From PALSA-505 sp963702235 (lineage in GTDB: Bacteria; Actinomycetota; Actinomycetes; Streptosporangiales; Streptosporangiaceae), in the NCBI GenBank assembly GCA_963702235.1, contig CAVPBZ010000013.1, positions 372,001-436,000 of the forward strand: DNA of 64,000 nucleotides, written 5' to 3'. Below are positions 52,604-61,181 of this stretch, piece after piece; position 1 is the first letter of the stretch, and every line of letters starts with the position of its first letter. The notes under the pieces are model-generated. The model was not told the DNA's origin and did no database searches. It was given only the letters and a program-made list of their open reading frames with translations. The position numbers and the translations under genes are program-made.

Positions 52604-53617
52604 TCAGCTGCGGACCGGCTGGCCGGTGGCCAGGTCCATCCGGAGCGCGATGACGTCGCGCTGGGCTTCGGCGTAGGCGCGGGGGGTGACGCCGAAGTGA
52701 CGCTTGAACTCGTTGATGAAGTGCGACAGGCTCGAGTAGCCGACCGACCTGGCCACCTCGCTGACGTTCATGTTCTCGCATACCAGCAGGTCACGGGCCC
52801 GGTCCAGCCGGAGGCTCTTGATGAACTGGTACGGTGACATGCCGCTGACGTCACGGAACAGGTGGGCGAACGCCGACGGGCTCAGGCACGCCCGCTCGGC
52901 CAGGTCGGCGACGGTCAGCGGCTCGGCCAGGTGCCCCCGGATGTAGGTGATCACCTGCGTGACCGGGTTGGACGCGGTCTCGCTGACCGCCGCGTCGAGC
53001 AGCCGCTGGCGCTGCCCGGCCCGCAGCACCCGGTACACGATCTCCTGCAGGTACATGGGCGCGAGCACGCGCCGGTCCGGCCCGGTCGTCGCCGCCCGCA
53101 GGAAACGCAGCACCGCGCCGCAGGTGTTCGCGTCCAGCGGCGAGACCTGGGCGGGCGCGGTCCGGCGCGGCAGCACGTGCTGCGGCTGCGGCCGCGGCCG
53201 GCGGAAGGTCGTGGCGGCGCCGTCGCGCATGTCGGCCGAGATCCGGTGCACCAGCGCGGGGTCGATCTGCAGCACGAACGACAGGAACGGCAGCTCGATG
53301 CTGGCCTCGAGAATCTCGGCCTCGAACCGCAGCCCCCGGTTGAGCACCAGGTAGTTGAACGGGTCGTAGCAGTAGGTGACGTCGTCGATCGTCACCGCCT
53401 TGCGGCCCTGGGCGACGACGCACAGCGACAGCGACTGCACCGCGTCCCACTGCGGGGCGGCGGGCGCCTCGAACCGGTAGACCGTCAGGCCGGGCCACTC
53501 GGTCGCGTTCGGCCCGGTCTTGACCGCCCTGACCCTGAGCTCCGCGATGAGATCCCCGGACCGCAGCCGCTCGTCGGTGGACAGCCCGGTCAGCGGCTCT
53601 GCTGCGGCCTGATCCAT
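52604..53617 (-). CDS. AraC-family regulator
   Basis: A 337-residue regulator: N-terminal AraC_N-type ligand domain (residues 30-190) and a C-terminal AraC double helix-turn-helix (ADLAERACLSPSAFAHLFRDVSGMSPYQFIKSLRLDRARDLLV; VSEVARSVGYSSLSHFINEFKRHFGVTPRAY). The ATG at 53617 follows GGAAGGACGCGAC. It sits between the acyl-CoA gene group and the oxygenase operon and is the best candidate for substrate-dependent activator of either. Confidence 0.9.
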   Translation of the reverse strand: MDQAAAEPLTGLSTDERLRSGDLIAELRVRAVKTGPNATEWPGLTVYRFEAPAAPQWDAVQSLSLCVVAQGRKAVTIDDVTYCYDPFNYLVLNRGLRFEAEILEASIELPFLSFVLQIDPALVHRISADMRDGAATTFRRPRPQPQHVLPRRTAPAQVSPLDANTCGAVLRFLRAATTGPDRRVLAPMYLQEIVYRVLRAGQRQRLLDAAVSETASNPVTQVITYIRGHLAEPLTVADLAERACLSPSAFAHLFRDVSGMSPYQFIKSLRLDRARDLLVCENMNVSEVARSVGYSSLSHFINEFKRHFGVTPRAYAEAQRDVIALRMDLATGQPVRS

Positions 53618-53640
53618 GTCGCGTCCTTCCGTCTGTCGCT

Positions 53641-54924
53641 TTATACCCCGGCCGGCGGCCCGCAGCCTAGCTCCGCGCGGATGGCCGCGGTGTGCTGGCC
53701 GAGCGCCGGCACCGCGCCCATGGCCGCCTCGCGGCCGTTGATGGTGACCGGCGGCAGCAGCGCCCGGATCCGGCCGCCGGGAGTGTCCACCTCGCGCCAC
53801 CTGTCCCGCGCCTGGAGCTGGGGATGGGCGGCGAACTGCGCGGGCGTGCGCAGCCGGGCGCTGGCGATGCCCGCCGCGTCGAGCGCTTCGATGACGCGTT
53901 CGGCCGGGATGCCGGCCAGGGCGGCCTCGATGATCGGGGTCAGCTCGGCGTCGTGCGTGACCCGGCTGGTGTTCGTGCCGAACCTGGCGTCGGTGACCAG
54001 GTCTGGCCGGTTAAGGATCTTCTCGCACAGTACGGCCCACTCGCGTTCGTTCTGGATGCCAAGAAATACCTGGTCACCGCCGGCGGTGGCGTACGGGCCG
54101 TAAGGGGAGATGGAGGCGTGCCGGGCGCCGGTCCGGCCGGCCGGGTGCCCGCCGTAGACGCTGTAGTAGAACGGCTGGCTCATCCATTCGCCGAGGGCGT
54201 CGAGCATGGCCACGTCGAGGCTGGTCCCCCGGCCGGTCCGCTCCCGCTCGTACAGCGCGGCCAGGATCCCGGAGTAGGCGTACATGCCGGCGGAGATGTC
54301 GGCGACGGAGATCCCGGCCTTGGCCGGCTCGTCCGGCGTGCCGGTGACCGACAGCAGGCCGGCCTCGCACTGCACCAGCAGGTCGTATGCCTTCTTGTGC
54401 CGGTACGGCCCGTCCGGCCCGTAGCCGGAGATCGAGCAGGTGATCAGCCGGGGATGGCGCCGCCGCAGGTCGTCGGCGCCGAGGCCGAGGCGGCCGGCTG
54501 CCCCCGGCGCGAGGTTCTGCACGAAGACGTCGGCCCGCGCCACCAGCGCCGCCATGACGTTGCTGCCGTCTTCGCTCTTGACGTCGAGCTCGATGCTCTC
54601 CTTGCCCCGGTTCAGCCAGACGAAGTAGCTCGCCTGGCCGTGCACGGCCTGGTCGTAGTCACGGGCGAAGTCGCCGTCCCCCCGCCGCTCGACCTTGATC
54701 ACTCGGGCGCCGAGGTCGGCGAGCTGGCGGGTGGCGAACGGCGCGGCCACCGCCTGCTCGAGCGCGACCACGGTGAGGCCGGCCAGCGGCAGCCCGCCGG
54801 CCGGGGCTGGCAGCGGCTCGGTGGCCGGGGCGGTCGGCGGCTCGCTCGTCGGGGCGGCCGGGGCGGTCGGCGGCTGGCTGGCCGGGGCGGTTGGCGGCGG
54901 CTGGCTGGCCGGGGCGCTGGTCAC
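53641..54924 (-). CDS. CaiB/BaiF-family CoA-transferase
   Basis: A 427-residue class III CoA-transferase: TVVALEQAVAAPFATRQLADLGARVIKVERRGDGDFARDYD near the start and GISVADISAGMYAYSGILAALYER, with the catalytic Asp region NLAPGAAGRLGLG. The first 45 residues are Pro/Ala/Thr repeats encoded by repetitive GC-rich DNA around 54800-54915 and are not part of the family. GTG at 54924 overlaps the acyl-CoA dehydrogenase stop (GTGA). It likely activates the acid made by the aldehyde dehydrogenase. Confidence 0.88.
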   Translation of the reverse strand: MTSAPASQPPPTAPASQPPTAPAAPTSEPPTAPATEPLPAPAGGLPLAGLTVVALEQAVAAPFATRQLADLGARVIKVERRGDGDFARDYDQAVHGQASYFVWLNRGKESIELDVKSEDGSNVMAALVARADVFVQNLAPGAAGRLGLGADDLRRRHPRLITCSISGYGPDGPYRHKKAYDLLVQCEAGLLSVTGTPDEPAKAGISVADISAGMYAYSGILAALYERERTGRGTSLDVAMLDALGEWMSQPFYYSVYGGHPAGRTGARHASISPYGPYATAGGDQVFLGIQNEREWAVLCEKILNRPDLVTDARFGTNTSRVTHDAELTPIIEAALAGIPAERVIEALDAAGIASARLRTPAQFAAHPQLQARDRWREVDTPGGRIRALLPPVTINGREAAMGAVPALGQHTAAIRAELGCGPPAGV

Positions 54925-56084
54925 GGCGCCACCGGGTTGCGCCGGATCAGCTGGCGCGCGATCACGCTGCGCTGGATCTCGTTGGTGCCCTCGCCGACGA
55001 TCATCAGCGGGGCGTCGCGGAAGTAGCGCTCCACGTCGAACTCGGTGGAGTAGCCGTAGCCGCCGTGGATGCGCATCGCGTCCAGCGCGATCTGCATGGT
55101 GGCCTCGGAGGCGAACAGCTTGGCCATGCCGGCCTCCATGTCCGCGCGCTCCCCGGAGTCGAACTTCCTGGCCGCGTGCAGGACGAGCTGGCGGGCCGCG
55201 GTCAGCTTGGTCACCATGTCGGCGAGGTAGTTGCCGACGGACTGGTGCTGCCAGATGGGCTTGCCGAAGCTCTCTCGCTGCTGCGCGTAACGCAGCGCGT
55301 CCTCCAGCGCCGCCCGGCCCACCCCGACGGCGCGGGACGCCACCTGGATGCGGCCGATCTCCAGGCCGCGCATCATCTGGCCGAACCCCTCGCCCGCCCG
55401 CTCGCCCAGCAGCGCGCTGCCCGGCACGCGGAAGTCGTCGAAGCTGAGCTCGCAGCTCTCGATCCCCTTGTAACCGAGCTTGGGCAGGTCCCTGGACACC
55501 TCGAAGCCCGGCCCGGGCTCGGCCAGCAGGATGCTGACGCCCGTGTGCGCGGGCTCGGCGGCCGGGTCGGTCTTGGCCAGCAGCGCGATCAGCCCGGAGG
55601 TGCGCGCGTTGCTGATCCACGTCTTGCTGCCGTTGACGACGTAGCAGTCGCCGTCCCGGCGCGCGGTGGTCCGCATCGCCTGCAGGTCGGAGCCGCCGCC
55701 CGGCTCGGTCAGCGCCATCGTCGCGCGCAGCTCGCCGGTGGCCATCCGCGGCAGGTAGCCGTCCTGCTGCTGCTGGGTGCCGTAATCCTGGATCAGCTTG
55801 GCCACGACCGTGTGGCCGCCCATCGCCCCGGCCAGGCTCATCCAGCCGCGGGCCAGCTCCTCGGTGACCAGCGCGTAGCAGGACGTGCTGACCTTCGCCT
55901 CGCCCCACGGCTCGGGGATGGCCAGGCCGAAGATGCCCAGCTCCTTCATCTGGCCGATGAGCTTCTCCGGGTAGGTGTTCGCGTGCTCGAGCTCCCGCGC
56001 CACCGGCCGGACGTCGGTGTCGACGAACTCCCGCACCAGCTCGACGATCTCGGTTTCTTCCTCGCTCAGCTCATGCACCGGCAC
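54921..56084 (-). CDS. acyl-CoA dehydrogenase
   Basis: A 387-residue FAD enzyme creating a 2,3-enoyl-CoA. Pattern: LSEEETEIVELVREFVDTDVRPVARELEH, MALTEPGGGSDLQAMRTTAR, the flavin loop and C-terminal MRIHGGYGYSTEFDVERYFRDAPLMIVGEGTNEIQRSVIARQLI with the catalytic Glu in VGEGTNE. GTG at 56084 is chosen because relatives begin here; longer frames reach 56207 through the inverted repeat. It is coupled to the CoA-transferase gene. Confidence 0.9.
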   Translation of the reverse strand: MPVHELSEEETEIVELVREFVDTDVRPVARELEHANTYPEKLIGQMKELGIFGLAIPEPWGEAKVSTSCYALVTEELARGWMSLAGAMGGHTVVAKLIQDYGTQQQQDGYLPRMATGELRATMALTEPGGGSDLQAMRTTARRDGDCYVVNGSKTWISNARTSGLIALLAKTDPAAEPAHTGVSILLAEPGPGFEVSRDLPKLGYKGIESCELSFDDFRVPGSALLGERAGEGFGQMMRGLEIGRIQVASRAVGVGRAALEDALRYAQQRESFGKPIWQHQSVGNYLADMVTKLTAARQLVLHAARKFDSGERADMEAGMAKLFASEATMQIALDAMRIHGGYGYSTEFDVERYFRDAPLMIVGEGTNEIQRSVIARQLIRRNPVAP

Positions 56085-56140
56085 GTCCTCATAGTCACCT
56101 CGTTCACTAGCCCCACCGTCCGCCGACTCTTCCCACACCG

Positions 56141-56210
56141 ACTTTGCACACGCTACGACCAAAATCAATGGCGATTTGTCCTGGTTTGATGGTCGCAGCG
56201 TGTGCAAAGT
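56141..56210. repeat. 21-bp inverted repeat between MmgE and acyl-CoA dehydrogenase genes
   Basis: Left arm 56141-56161 and right arm 56190-56210 are complementary at 20 of 21 positions with a 28-nt spacer. Each arm carries TTTGCACACGCT. It lies upstream of the acyl-CoA dehydrogenase start and just after the MmgE stop, so it could be an operator, a terminator or an element end. Confidence 0.6.
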
Positions 56211-56219
56211 GGTCCGTGA

Positions 56220-57611
56220 TCATGGAAGTAGCCCGTCTCGCAGGACCTGCGCGGCGTTGTCCCATGCCCACGAGGCAGGGTCGGTGTCCAGGCCGGCGAC
56301 ACAGTCGGCGAGCTTCGCACTGAGCTGCGCCTGGTCCGGCGGCCGGGCCGGCGATCCGGGCGGGAACTGCTGGCTGATGCTCCTGACCTGGCCGTCTATG
56401 GTGTGCACGGCTGCGTCCAGCACGCCGTCGAGCAGCCACGACCCGCCCGGGTCGAGCTTGATCTCCACCAGGCCGGCCAGGCGGCGCGCGGCAGGCCGCC
56501 GGACCGCTTCGTCACTGAAGCTGGCGAACCCTGGGTACCGGTCCAGCAGCGCGGCGGCCGCCGCGTACTCGAGGCTGAACTTGCCCTGCAAGCCGGTGTC
56601 CGGCCGGTGATGGATCAGCGGCGTGACCGTCGCCTCCGGCGTGCGCAGCACGATGCGCGCGACCTGGCCGGGGTCAAGGTCGCCGGCCGTAACCAGTTCG
56701 GCGAGGGCGCTGATCGGGCGCTGCAGTGCGTAGCAGCACGGGTACAGCTTGGTCGCCAGCCCGCCCGGCACGGCCGGCCCGTGTTCTGTCGGGTTCCGGC
56801 TCGCCGGGGTCGCCAGGTCGGGGGCCGCGGCGGCAACCACGGCTGGGTCCGCGGCTGCGTCCGGGCCCAGGGTCGCCGGGGTGGTCAGGTCTGGGCCTGC
56901 CGGAGCGGTTGCCGGATCAGTCAGGTCTGCGACGGCCGGTACTCCCGCGAGGTCCAGAGCGGCGGGGTCGCCGCCGACCAGCGACAGCCAGGCGTCCAGC
57001 GCCGACGGGTCGGCCTGGGCGCCCGCGGCCGCCAGCCGGGCCGCCCGGATCCCGGTCTCGACGGCGAAGCCGACCTGGAGCGACTTGGCATCGGTGCCGA
57101 ACGCCCGCTGCACCCCGCCCGCGCCGGGAACCGCCAGCGCGATCGCGGTGGCGATCTGCCGCGCGCTCAGGCCCAGCGCGACCGCTGCCCCCGCCGCGCT
57201 GGCCGGCGCGCCGGCCGTGCACGTCGCGTGCCAGCCCGCCGAGTAGTGCGGCCAGCCCAGGGCCATGCCGAGCCTGGCCATCACCCCCGCGGCCGCCAGG
57301 TAGCCGCGGGCACCGCCGCCGGTGGCCAGCGCCGTCGGCACGCACACCGCGCTGACGTGCGTCGTCGACTCCATGTGCAGGTCATCGAAGTCCAGCACGT
57401 GCCCGGCGACGGCCCAGCGCCCGCCTTCGGATAGCCCGGCGGCCAGCCTGGCCACGGGATGGTCCCGGGCCGCCAGGGCTACCGCGACGGTATCCAGCAG
57501 GGCCCGGTCGGCCAGGTCGAGGTCGGTACGGGCCGGCTGCAGGTCGTGCGCCCACTCGGCCAGGCCCGTGGCCAGCGAGGTCGCCCGTGCTGCCTGTCCT
57601 GCCCGTCTCAC
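56220..57611 (-). CDS. MmgE/PrpD-family protein
   Basis: A 463-residue protein of the MmgE/PrpD family (methylcitrate dehydratase-like): VLDFDDLHMESTTHVSAVCVPTALA, HYSAGWHATCTAGAPASAAGAA, LYPCCYALQRPISALAELV. Residues 218-285 are a low-complexity Pro/Ala/Asp insert absent in relatives, encoded by repetitive DNA. GTG at 57611 is the start. It leads the leftward gene run and is divergent to the GntR gene at 57743. Confidence 0.85.
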   Translation of the reverse strand: MRRAGQAARATSLATGLAEWAHDLQPARTDLDLADRALLDTVAVALAARDHPVARLAAGLSEGGRWAVAGHVLDFDDLHMESTTHVSAVCVPTALATGGGARGYLAAAGVMARLGMALGWPHYSAGWHATCTAGAPASAAGAAVALGLSARQIATAIALAVPGAGGVQRAFGTDAKSLQVGFAVETGIRAARLAAAGAQADPSALDAWLSLVGGDPAALDLAGVPAVADLTDPATAPAGPDLTTPATLGPDAAADPAVVAAAAPDLATPASRNPTEHGPAVPGGLATKLYPCCYALQRPISALAELVTAGDLDPGQVARIVLRTPEATVTPLIHHRPDTGLQGKFSLEYAAAAALLDRYPGFASFSDEAVRRPAARRLAGLVEIKLDPGGSWLLDGVLDAAVHTIDGQVRSISQQFPPGSPARPPDQAQLSAKLADCVAGLDTDPASWAWDNAAQVLRDGLLP

Positions 57612-57633
57612 GAGGTGCCCTACCTTGCTCGTT

Positions 57634-57665
57634 GACTTGATCTAAGCTGGCCGACTTAATCTAAG
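57634..57665. promoter_or_regulatory. direct repeat in the MmgE/GntR divergent promoter
   Basis: GACTTGATCTAAG (57634-57646) and GACTTAATCTAAG (57653-57665), one mismatch, 19 bp apart. AT-rich and centred in the divergent region, likely the GntR operator. ACTTGATCTAA also occurs before the TetR gene at 6.7 kb. Confidence 0.5.
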
Positions 57666-57742
57666 ATATGTACGGCCATTTAGCACCAGTGCGCCTCTCC
57701 CCGTCAAGGGGCCGGCGTTGCCGCGGAGGGAGCCAGGGGCTC

Positions 57743-58487
57743 GTGCCGGACCGGGTCAAAGCCATCGCGTACCGGACGCTGGCGGACACCCTGCGCAGCG
57801 AGATCCACAGCGGACAGTACGCCGGCGGCAGGAAGCTGCCCACCGAGGAGCAGCTGTCAGCGAGCTACTCGGTGAGCAGGCAGACGGTGCGGCGGGCCAT
57901 GCAGGATTCTGGTGTCCGAGGGGATCATCTACCGCGTGGCCGGACGGGGTACCTATCCGGTCGCCGAGGAGGACAGGTACGTCCGCCAGTTCGGCTCGGT
58001 GGAGGAGCTGATGGCGCTCTCGATCGACACCGAGTGTGAGATCGTCTCCCCGCTGCAGCGCAGGATCGACGTCGAGAATGCGGGCCGGCTGCGGCTGCCC
58101 TCTGACGAGCTGTACGCCGTCGCGCTCATCCGCCTGCATGGCAGCGTGCCGTTCTGCTACACCTCGGTGTTCCTGCCGCCGCGGGTCGGCGAGCTGGTCG
58201 GCGACGTGACGGACCTGACCTGTGCGGGCAGGCGCAGCCGGGTCACCGTCATCGGCCTCATCGACACCCGGATGAGCCGGGCCATCATGGCCGCTGAGCA
58301 GAGCATCACGGCGGCCGGCGCGCCGTCGTTCGCCACCGCGCGGCTAGCCTGCGAGCCGGGGGAGCCTGTGCTCCGGGTTGACCGGCTGTATTCCGACGAG
58401 GCGGGGAATCCGGTCGAGCTGGCCGTGAGTTACTTCGACCCCCAGCATTACTCCTACCGGGTCAGGCTGCGACGCAGTCCCGGATAG
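57743..58487 (+). pseudogene. GntR-family (HutC-type) regulator, frameshifted
   Basis: Reads as about 247 residues if corrected. The winged-helix is KAIAYRTLADTLRSEIHSGQYAGGRKLPTEEQLSASYSVSRQTVRRAMQD. At 57908 the DNA CAGGATTCTGGTGTC has one T too many; CAGGATCTGGTG would give QDLVSEGIIYRVAGRGTYPV, and the HutC/UTRA-type effector domain continues from there (VENAGRLRLPSDELYAV). GTG at 57743 follows GGAGGGAGCC. It is divergent from the MmgE gene and probably regulates the catabolic run if intact. Confidence 0.8.
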
Positions 58488-58525
58488 CTGGCGGTAGGTC
58501 GCGCGGTTGCCGGGGGGCAGCCGAA

Positions 58526-58565
58526 CGGGTGGCAGCCATTCCTTGCGGAACTGCCGCCACCCGCT
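58526..58565. terminator. likely shared terminator of converging genes
   Basis: GGGTGGCAG and CTGCCGCCACCC form an imperfect stem with an internal loop between the ends of the GntR and cold-shock genes. Confidence 0.4.
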
Positions 58566-58618
58566 GGCAAAACAGGCACTCTCGGCCGGAGCTAGTGCCC
58601 GGCCGCTGCGCCAGATGG

Positions 58619-58822
58619 TTAGATCGGGGTGACCTGCTCGGCCTGCGGGCCCTTTGCGCCCTGGCCTGCGGTGTACTCGACCCGCTGGTTGTCCGCCAGG
58701 CTGCGGTAGCCCTCAGTCTGGATGGCCGAGTGATGTACGAAAACATCGGCCGTGCCGTCGTCAGGGGCGATGAAACCGAAGCCCTTGTCCGCGTTGAACC
58801 ACTTCACTGTGCCTTGAGCCAC
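58619..58822 (-). CDS. cold-shock protein (CspA family)
   Basis: A 67-residue OB-fold nucleic-acid-binding protein. RNP-1 GTVKWFNADKGFGFI and RNP-2 ADVFVHHSAI are present, with the C-terminal VEYTAGQGAKGPQAEQV. GTG at 58822 follows GTAGGAGAAAGCAC. Usual length. Confidence 0.95.
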   Translation of the reverse strand: MAQGTVKWFNADKGFGFIAPDDGTADVFVHHSAIQTEGYRSLADNQRVEYTAGQGAKGPQAEQVTPI

Positions 58823-59144
58823 GTGCTTTCTCCTACTGCAACGATCCGCGGGAGCCACGGGTGTGGCATCCCGGGCTGCGCGACCATCTGTCCCATGGCT
58901 CTGGGAATTGTGTGACGCCCGCTGTCGGAACTTCGCAGGCGCTGTGACACGAACACGAACTTCGACTACAACCGGACCCCATTTAACACCATGCCGGGGA
59001 CTGATGCGGCATTTACCTGCGCTGGAGCCTGTCAAGCCCGGCTCGGAACGGCCCGGTTAGCCCGCCGGCTGGCTGGCGTGGCTGCCGCCCCAGCGCCGGG
59101 GCGGCGCGGCAGCGCGCTAGCGGCGAGCAGCCGCGCGGCTGGCG
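58823..59144. other. long leader region of the cold-shock gene
   Basis: About 320 bp without a gene. The half near 58823 is the probable 5' untranslated leader of the cold-shock gene, which in this family often carries regulatory structure; I see nothing I can name. Confidence 0.3.
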
Positions 59145-59438
59145 CTACAGGGCTTCGGTAACCCATCGCCAGCCGCGCGGCTCGTCGCACACCGGACGCA
59201 CCATGAAGGCACCTGCCGCGTCGGACAACTCTGCGATGACCCGGATGAGCTGGCGGTGGAAGTCACTGGGCGGGCTCTGCTGCGAGCCCGGCACGACCAG
59301 CGTCACCGTGGCACCCGCGCCGCCGGACATCCGGGCCGTGATGTGGCCGTCGTAGTCGATGCCCATGCCCACGATCGCCCCAGCGCGGATGATGTCGCTG
59401 CCGTCATCCTTGGCTACCCACACGTGCGGCGCGTCCAT
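59145..59438 (-). CDS. hypothetical protein
   Basis: A 97-residue protein beginning MDAPHVWVAKDDGSDIIRAGAIVGMGIDYDGHITARMSGGAGATVTL and ending DAAGAFMVRPVCDEPRGWRWVTEAL. Codon use is typical of the genome and a GGAGGTAACG stretch precedes the ATG. No family recognised. Confidence 0.6.
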   Translation of the reverse strand: MDAPHVWVAKDDGSDIIRAGAIVGMGIDYDGHITARMSGGAGATVTLVVPGSQQSPPSDFHRQLIRVIAELSDAAGAFMVRPVCDEPRGWRWVTEAL

Positions 59439-59559
59439 ACGCGTTACCTCCCGGCTAGATACAAGATTGTCCCGCAGAAACGCCGCCCGGCCGACCGGCC
59501 GGAGCCGGGACCCCTGGCCGGCCTGACCGGAACGTCTCGCCGCCGGGTCTGCGGGCGTC

Positions 59560-60318
59560 TTACCTGGCGATACTGCCGCCGATCAGGCTGCCCACCGCGT
59601 ACGTCACCCCGACAGCGACCGCGCCGAGGGCGAGCTGGCGCAGCCCCGAGCGCAGCATGGGCCGTCCGGTCAGCCGGCCCACCGCCATCCCGCCGGCGCC
59701 AAGTGCCACCGCCGCGACCCCCAGCGTGGCGGCCAGCATGGGCAGGCCGAAGAGGTAGGGCAGCAGCGGCACCAGCGCCCCGACCGAGAACGCGATCAGC
59801 GACGAGACACTCGCCAGTGCCGCGGACGGCAGCTCGAACGGATCAATGCCGAGCTCCTCCCTGGTGTGCACGCGCAGGGCGGTGTCCGGATCCTGCGACA
59901 CCGCGGCGGCCATCCTGGCCGCGGTCTCGCGGTCGGCGCCATAACTGCGGAACGTCTCGGCCAGCTCGGCCTGCTCGGCCGCTGGGAAGCGGGCGTGCAT
60001 CCGGCGCTCGACGGCGACCTCGGCGTGCACCAGCTCGTTCTGGTTGGTCACCGAGACGTACTCCCCGGTGCCCATCGAGAACGCCCCGGCCACCAGCGCG
60101 GCCACGCCGGACAACACGACGGTATGTGCCGACACTCCGCCGCCGCCGAGCCCGGCGATCAGCGAGGCGTTGGTCACCAGCCCGTCCACGGCGCCGAACA
60201 CGGTGGGCCGTAGCCAGCCGCCGGACACGTCGCGATGGCGGTGCGACCACCCGGCCGCGAGCGCCGCCGAGCCCACCGCGTGGTCCGGCTCCCCCGTCTC
60301 CCCCGTCTCCTCGTTCAC
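59560..60318 (-). CDS. VIT1/CCC1-family membrane transporter
   Basis: A 252-residue transporter of iron/manganese type. Conserved N-terminal membrane motif RPTVFGAVDGLVTNASLIAGLGGGG, then GVAALVAGAFSMGTGEYVSVTNQNELVHAEVAVERR and the C-terminal helices. The His/Arg-rich N-terminus (GWSHRHRDVSGG) may be cytosolic. GTG at 60318. Confidence 0.9.
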   Translation of the reverse strand: MNEETGETGEPDHAVGSAALAAGWSHRHRDVSGGWLRPTVFGAVDGLVTNASLIAGLGGGGVSAHTVVLSGVAALVAGAFSMGTGEYVSVTNQNELVHAEVAVERRMHARFPAAEQAELAETFRSYGADRETAARMAAAVSQDPDTALRVHTREELGIDPFELPSAALASVSSLIAFSVGALVPLLPYLFGLPMLAATLGVAAVALGAGGMAVGRLTGRPMLRSGLRQLALGAVAVGVTYAVGSLIGGSIAR

Positions 60319-60419
60319 CTTGCTGGATTATCCTCCGCCGCCGTGCCGCCCGTGCGGCGCGGGCCGACACATGCGCAAGCCTGCTCAGTACCGCTCGACC
60401 AGGTGCGCGCGGTCGCTCT

Positions 60420-60443
60420 GCCCGCAGCGAATCTGCTGCGGGC
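60420..60443. promoter_or_regulatory. palindrome upstream of clpP
   Basis: GCCCGCAGC-GAATCT-GCTGCGGGC, 9-bp perfect arms, 84 bp upstream of the first clpP start. A likely binding site for the PopR/ClgR-like activator encoded downstream; no experimental match known. Confidence 0.45.
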
Positions 60444-60526
60444 CAAGAATGCTGATCCTGCCGGGCGATCGGCCAGAGAGTGGAAACACCGCGGCGAGGC
60501 CCGCCGCGCCACGACAAGGAGGACCG

Positions 60527-61180
60527 ATGGCGCCACTGATCACCGGCCGGAACCCGGCCCTGTTCCCGCGAGCCGCGGAGGGTGACACGCCTTCGACGCG
60601 GTTCGATGACCACCTGGCCGCCGAGCTGCTCGCTGAGCGGATCGTGTTTCTCGGTACCCAGGTGGACGAGGTCTCCGCCAACCGGGTGTGCGCGCAGCTG
60701 CTGCTGCTGTCGGCGAAGGACCCGCGGACAGACGTCAGCCTCTACATCAACAGTCCCGGCGGCTCGGTCACGGCCGGGCTGGCGATCTACGACACGATGC
60801 GGCTGATCCCCAATGACGTCTCGACGCTCGCGATGGGATTCGCCGCGAGCATGGGGCAGTTCCTCCTCACCGTCGGGGCGAAGGGGAAACGCTGCGCGCT
60901 GCCGAACGCCCGGATCCTCATGCACCAGCCGTCGGCAGGCATCGGCGGAGCGGCCGCCGACATCGCGATCCAGGCCGAGAACCTCGAGTTCATGAAGAAG
61001 GCCATCGAGCGGATCACCGCCGAGCACACCGGGCAGAGCGAAGAGACGATCTCCCGGGACGGTGACCGCGACCGCTGGTTCACGGCCCAGCAGGCGAAGG
61101 AGTACGGGATGGTCGATCGCGTCGTCGAGTCGCTTGACGACGTCCGCCCGGCCGGCTCGCAGCGACGGATAGGACTCTGA
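60527..61180 (+). CDS. clpP: ATP-dependent Clp protease proteolytic subunit
   Basis: A 217-residue ClpP. Catalytic Ser in GFAASMGQFLL, His in ARILMHQPSAG, Asp in the region NRDRWFTAQQAKEYGMVD (ERITAEHTGQSEETISRDGDRD). NSPGGSVTAGLAIYDTM is the oxyanion and handle strand. ATG follows ACAAGGAGGACCG. It is followed directly by the second clpP gene, a pattern of the paired ClpP proteins of actinobacteria. Confidence 0.95.
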   Translation: MAPLITGRNPALFPRAAEGDTPSTRFDDHLAAELLAERIVFLGTQVDEVSANRVCAQLLLLSAKDPRTDVSLYINSPGGSVTAGLAIYDTMRLIPNDVSTLAMGFAASMGQFLLTVGAKGKRCALPNARILMHQPSAGIGGAAADIAIQAENLEFMKKAIERITAEHTGQSEETISRDGDRDRWFTAQQAKEYGMVDRVVESLDDVRPAGSQRRIGL

Positions 61181-61181
61181 G

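Noticed and set aside
44675..53617. Antibiotic biosynthetic cluster
   Set aside because: SnoaL-like and ABM-like pieces occur, but there is no synthase, tailoring set or resistance gene; the context is catabolic.
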